From contig NZ_JASMRZ010000029.1 in assembly GCF_030462475.1 (NCBI RefSeq), forward strand, positions 5,155-46,594: 41,440 nt of DNA. The letters are read 5' to 3'. The notes beneath the pieces were generated by a model. That model saw only the letters and a list, made by a program, of their open reading frames with translations, did no database searches and was not told where the DNA came from. This stretch comes from Variovorax sp. CAN15 (GTDB lineage: Bacteria > Pseudomonadota > Gammaproteobacteria > Burkholderiales > Burkholderiaceae_C). The position numbers were made by a program, and so were the translations under genes. Every line of letters begins with the position of its first letter. The first letter of the stretch is position 1. Shown piece after piece: positions 38,234 to 41,440 of this stretch.

Positions 38234-38265
38234 AATGGTCTCGTCAGCTCGAACAGGATTTTCCA

Positions 38266-40314
38266 ATGACCAACCCGCTTCTCGATTTCACCGATCTCCC
38301 GCTGTTCGACCGAGTCAAGCCCGAACATGTCGCACCTGCCGTCGACGCTTTGCTGGCCGACGCCGAGTCCGCGCTGCAGGCCGTGACCGCGCCCGACTTT
38401 CCTGCTGACTGGAACGCGATCTCCAAGGTGCTGGACGTGGCGTCCGAGCGTTTCAGCCGTGCCTGGGGCGCCGTAGGCCATCTCAACGCCGTGGCCGACA
38501 CGCCCGAGCTGCGCGCCGCCTACAACGAGGCCATGCCGCGCGTCACCGCCTTCTGGACCCGCCTGGGCTCCGACGAGCGGCTGTACGCCAAGTACAAGGC
38601 CATCGACGTCGCCACGCTCAACGCCGAGCAGCGCCAGGCGCACAGCAATGCCGTGCGCAACTTCATGCTGGGCGGCGCCGAGTTGCAGGGCGAAGCCAAG
38701 AAGCGCTTCGCCGACATCCAGGAGCGCCTGGCCGAGCTGAGCCAGAAATTCAGCGAGAACGCACTCGACGCGACCGACGCCTTCGCCTTCTTCGCCACCT
38801 TAGGCGAACTCGAAGGCGTGCCCGAGGACGTGGTGAGCGCCGCGCGCGCGGCCGCCGAAGCCGACGGCAAGGAAGGCTACAAGCTCACGCTGAAGATGCC
38901 GTGCTACCTGCCGGTGATGCAGTTCGCAAAGAGCAGCGCGCTGCGCGAGAAGCTCTACCGCGCCTACGTCACGCGGGCCAGCGAGTTCGGCGATGCGGCC
39001 TTCGACAACACCTCCCTCATCACCGAAATCCTCGCGCTTCGCGAGGAAGAAGCCGGGCTGCTGGGCTACCGGAACTACGGCGAGCTGTCGGTCGTGCCGA
39101 AGATGGCCGAGTCGCCCGAGCAGGTGGTGAAGTTCCTGCGCGACCTCGCGGCCAAGGCCAGGCCCTACGGCGAGCGCGACCTTGCCGACCTGCGCGTCTT
39201 CGCCGCCGAACAGCTGAGCATCAACGATCCGCAGCCCTGGGACTGGAGCTACATCGGCGAGAAGCTCAAGGAAGCGCGCTACGCCTTCAGCGAGCAGGAG
39301 GTGAAGCAGTACTTCCCGGCGCCGAAGGTCATGGCCGGGCTGTTCAAGATCGTCGAGACGCTCTTCGAAGTGTCGATCCGCCGCGATTCGGCGCCCACCT
39401 GGCATCCGAGCGTCGAGTTCTACCGCATCGAGCGGGCCGGCCAGAAGGTCGGCCAGTTCTACCTCGACCCCTCCGCCCGCGCCGCCAAGCGCGGCGGCGC
39501 CTGGATGGACGACGTGCGCGCCCGCTGGCTGCGCCCCGACACGGGCTTGCTGCAGACGCCCGTCGCGCAACTGGTATGCAACTTCGCCAGCGGCGTGGAC
39601 GGCAAGCCGCCGCTGCTCACGCACGACGACGTGACCACCCTCTTCCACGAGTTCGGCCACGGCCTGCACCACATGCTCACGCAGGTGAACGAGCGCGACG
39701 TCTCGGGCATCAGCGGCGTCGAGTGGGACGCGGTCGAGCTTCCCAGCCAGTTCATGGAGAACTTCTGCTGGGAGTGGGACGTGCTCAAGCACATGACGGC
39801 CCACGTCGACACCGGCGAGCCGCTGCCGCGCGCCCTCTTCGACAAGATGACCGCCGCGAAGAACTTCCAGAGCGGCATGCAGACGCTGCGCCAGATCGAG
39901 TTCTCGCTGTTCGACATGCTGCTGCACACCGAATACCACGCCGCGACCGCCAAGCCCGGCGACGTGATGGCGCTGCTGGGGCGCGTACGCGACGAGGTGG
40001 CCGTGATGCCTTCTCCGCCCTTCAGCCGCACGCCGAATACTTTCAGCCACATCTTCGCGGGCGGCTATGCGGCCGGCTACTACAGCTACAAGTGGGCCGA
40101 GGTGCTGAGCGCCGACGCCTACGCGGCCTTCGAGGAAACCATCGGTGCCGACGGCGAGCCGAACATCGAGACCGGCCGCAAGTACCGCCAGGCCATCCTG
40201 GAGGCCGGCGGCAGCCGCAGCGCAATGGATTCGTTCAAGGCCTTCCGCGGCCGCGAGCCCCAGCTTGATGCGCTGCTGCGACACCAGGGCATGGCCGAGC
40301 CCCGGCCCGCTTGA
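38266..40314 (+). CDS. prlC: M3-family oligopeptidase A (PrlC-like)
   Basis: Cytosolic zinc metallopeptidase that degrades oligopeptides, including cleaved signal peptides. The ATG at 38266 (AGGA 8 bases upstream) begins MTNPLLDFTDLPLFDRVKPEH, the normal start, and gives 682 aa. An upstream in-frame ATG at 38110 is in the repeat and is rejected. The zinc motif is HEFGH (His461, Glu462, His465) in TLFHEFGHGLHHML; the third ligand is probably Glu491 in DAVELPSQFMENF. The C-terminal GGYAAGYYSYKWAEVLSADAY-type segment (about 602-622) is the conserved M3 substrate loop. Confidence 0.96.
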   Translation: MTNPLLDFTDLPLFDRVKPEHVAPAVDALLADAESALQAVTAPDFPADWNAISKVLDVASERFSRAWGAVGHLNAVADTPELRAAYNEAMPRVTAFWTRLGSDERLYAKYKAIDVATLNAEQRQAHSNAVRNFMLGGAELQGEAKKRFADIQERLAELSQKFSENALDATDAFAFFATLGELEGVPEDVVSAARAAAEADGKEGYKLTLKMPCYLPVMQFAKSSALREKLYRAYVTRASEFGDAAFDNTSLITEILALREEEAGLLGYRNYGELSVVPKMAESPEQVVKFLRDLAAKARPYGERDLADLRVFAAEQLSINDPQPWDWSYIGEKLKEARYAFSEQEVKQYFPAPKVMAGLFKIVETLFEVSIRRDSAPTWHPSVEFYRIERAGQKVGQFYLDPSARAAKRGGAWMDDVRARWLRPDTGLLQTPVAQLVCNFASGVDGKPPLLTHDDVTTLFHEFGHGLHHMLTQVNERDVSGISGVEWDAVELPSQFMENFCWEWDVLKHMTAHVDTGEPLPRALFDKMTAAKNFQSGMQTLRQIEFSLFDMLLHTEYHAATAKPGDVMALLGRVRDEVAVMPSPPFSRTPNTFSHIFAGGYAAGYYSYKWAEVLSADAYAAFEETIGADGEPNIETGRKYRQAILEAGGSRSAMDSFKAFRGREPQLDALLRHQGMAEPRPA

Positions 40315-40338
40315 TGCATCGCTGAAGCTTGCGATACT
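40311..40338 (+). promoter_or_regulatory. Promoter candidate of the glutaredoxin-domain gene (leaderless)
   Basis: TTGATG (40311-40316), 16 bases, GATACT (40333-40338), each 4 of 6. The -35 overlaps the peptidase stop and the -10 ends 6 bases before the ATG at 40345. No Shine-Dalgarno. Confidence 0.45.
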
Positions 40339-40344
40339 CGGGCG

Positions 40345-41001
40345 ATGCATACGATTTACAAAATCTCACCATTGCATCGTCTGACCGGCCTTGCCCTCGT
40401 GCTCGTTGCCGCAGGCGCGATGGCGCAACCCATCTACCGCCAGGTGGACAAGAACGGCAAGGTCACTTTCTCCGACCGCGCCCCGAGCGCGAGCACTGAG
40501 CCAACGTCGGCGGGCCAGCAAGGCGCAGCGGCCCCTTCCAGCGCCAACACCGCCGGCCTGCCGTATGAATTGCGCCAGGTGGCGCAGCGCTATCCCGTCA
40601 CCCTCTACAGCGGGGACGAATGCGGCCCCTGCGGGGCGGCGCGCACGCTGCTCACGACGCGCGGCATTCCGTTCGAGGAACGTACTGTCAAGAGCAACGC
40701 AGACATCGAAGCCCTGCAGCGCCTGAGCAGCCAGAATGCGCTGCCGCTGCTGACCATCGGTTCGCAGCAGCTCAAGGGCTTCTCGGACGTGGAATGGTCG
40801 CAGTACCTCGACGCGGCCGGCTACCCCAAGAGCAACAGTCTGCCAGCGGGATATCGCAACGGCCCGGTGCGGCCGCTGGTCGCGCAGCAGGCGGCGCCCG
40901 CGCCCCGAGCCGCTGCGGCGCCGGCACCGGCCGCTCAACCCGCGCCGCCGCCCGCTTCGAGCGAGCCGACGCCGAGCAACCCCGCCGGCATCAAGTTCTG
41001 A
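40345..41001 (+). CDS. Exported DUF4124-glutaredoxin fusion protein
   Basis: 218-aa protein. Signal peptide about 1-27 (hydrophobic LTGLALVLVAAGAMA, cleavage before QPIYR). Next a DUF4124-type segment (IYRQVDKNGKVTFSDRAPS, about 30-48). Residues about 82-145 are a glutaredoxin/thioredoxin-like fold with active site C93-G-P-C96 in GDECGPCGAARTLL and the cis-Pro loop NALPLLTIGSQQLKGF. A low-complexity Ala/Pro tail closes it. The CGPC site is thioredoxin-like rather than the usual CPYC. It probably acts as a periplasmic thiol-disulfide protein; the partner is unknown. Convergent with rpiA. Confidence 0.88.
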   Translation: MHTIYKISPLHRLTGLALVLVAAGAMAQPIYRQVDKNGKVTFSDRAPSASTEPTSAGQQGAAAPSSANTAGLPYELRQVAQRYPVTLYSGDECGPCGAARTLLTTRGIPFEERTVKSNADIEALQRLSSQNALPLLTIGSQQLKGFSDVEWSQYLDAAGYPKSNSLPAGYRNGPVRPLVAQQAAPAPRAAAAPAPAAQPAPPPASSEPTPSNPAGIKF

Positions 41002-41010
41002 GCCTGGCGC

Positions 41011-41440
41011 TCAGGCGCCGAACTCCATCGTCTTCACACCGGTCGTGGTGCCCAGCAGGCACACGTCGGCCTTCTGGTGCGCGAAGACGCCGACCGTCAC
41101 CACGCCGGGCCATTGGCTCACCGTCGACTCGAAAGCCAGCGGGTCGGTGATGCGCAGCCCCGTCACGTCGACGATGTGCTGGCCGTTGTCGGTGACCAGC
41201 GGCAGGCCGTCCTTCTCGCGAACCTGGGCGATGCCGCCCATGGCTTCGAACTGGCGCATCACGCGGCGCGCGGCCATCGGGATCACTTCCACCGGCAGCG
41301 GGAACGCGCCCAGCACGTCCACCAACTTGGACTCGTCGGCGATGCAGACGAACTTGCGCGACTGCGCCGCGACGATCTTCTCGCGCGTGAGTGCGGCGCC
41401 GCCGCCCTTGACCATGAAGCCTCGATGATCGATCTCGTCG
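41011..41440 (-). CDS. rpiA: Ribose-5-phosphate isomerase A, 5' end cut by window
   Basis: Interconverts ribose 5-phosphate and ribulose 5-phosphate in the pentose phosphate pathway. The frame is open to the right edge: the visible part begins [24 protein letters not shown], with the KGGGAALxREK signature of Rpi[22 protein letters not shown] and [10 protein letters not shown] follow, and the C-terminus is complete. About 142 residues are seen; roughly the first 80 are missing. The ATG at 41415 is internal and not the start. Confidence 0.93.
   Translation of the reverse strand, partial: DEIDHRGFMVKGGGAALTREKIVAAQSRKFVCIADESKLVDVLGAFPLPVEVIPMAARRVMRQFEAMGGIAQVREKDGLPLVTDNGQHIVDVTGLRITDPLAFESTVSQWPGVVTVGVFAHQKADVCLLGTTTGVKTMEFGA

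Noticed and set aside
38110..38265. N-terminal extension of the M3 peptidase
   Set aside because: It translates the dispersed repeat; the ATG at 38266 has a ribosome site and the usual N-terminus.
41002..41016. GCCTG-N5-CAGGC hairpin between the glutaredoxin gene and rpiA
   Set aside because: A 5-bp stem with no U-tract in GC-rich DNA is too weak to call a terminator.

Overview
The window is GC-rich chromosomal DNA from a betaproteobacterium, most likely a Variovorax-like member of the Comamonadaceae (Burkholderiales). The basis is protein content and synteny, not an RNA marker: ndk-rlmN-pilF-rodZ order, an scpB-rluB pair, a PDH operon encoding a lipoyl-E3 fusion and a betaproteobacterial proteasome homologue, and an intergenic repeat style I recall from that family. 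I see no rRNA, tRNA, CRISPR array, insertion sequence or prophage. Almost everything is core metabolism or housekeeping, and genes are densely packed. No gap between genes exceeds about 250 bases.

Layout. (1) 1-7242, minus strand: rluD, scpB, rluB, ndk, rlmN, pilF and rodZ (cut by the left edge); rRNA modification, chromosome segregation, nucleotide balance, type IV pilus assembly and cell shape. (2) 7257-13069: bamD (+), a DinG-like helicase with a small YdcH-type gene (-), a PP2C phosphatase (+), and zapE with a coupled coiled-coil protein gene (-). (3) 13083-18858, minus: the 2-oxoglutarate dehydrogenase operon odhA-odhB-lpd. (4) 19038-26893: prpE, an isochorismatase-family hydrolase and a TetR regulator (-); a 4-hydroxybutyryl-CoA dehydratase/HpaB-superfamily enzyme and a lipoprotein hydrolase (+); a PQQ-type aldose dehydrogenase (-) and an NlpC/P60 peptidase (+). 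(5) 26985-33840, minus: the pyruvate dehydrogenase operon aceE-aceF-[Ntn hydrolase]-lpdA. (6) 34038-37207, plus: a PAS histidine kinase and FixJ-type response regulator, divergent from aceE. (7) 37287 to the right edge: folD, an M3 oligopeptidase and a DUF4124-glutaredoxin protein (+), then rpiA (-, cut by the edge).

How it fits together. Two complete 2-oxoacid dehydrogenase complexes, each with its own E3, lie about 10 kb apart with propionyl-CoA/acyl-CoA genes between them, so the segment is a carbon-entry hub for the TCA cycle. The most unusual element is the proteasome-like Ntn hydrolase (29401-28808), joined by 4-base ATGA overlaps to the E2 gene before it and the E3 gene after it. Other points to follow: several transcription units whose -10 hexamer ends 6-7 bases before the ATG with no Shine-Dalgarno sequence (probable leaderless mRNAs), operator-like palindromes at three divergent junctions, and two copies of one dispersed intergenic repeat in the same orientation relative to their flanking genes.

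Limits: all family assignments come from reading translated sequence and remembered motifs. No search, alignment program or folding program was run.
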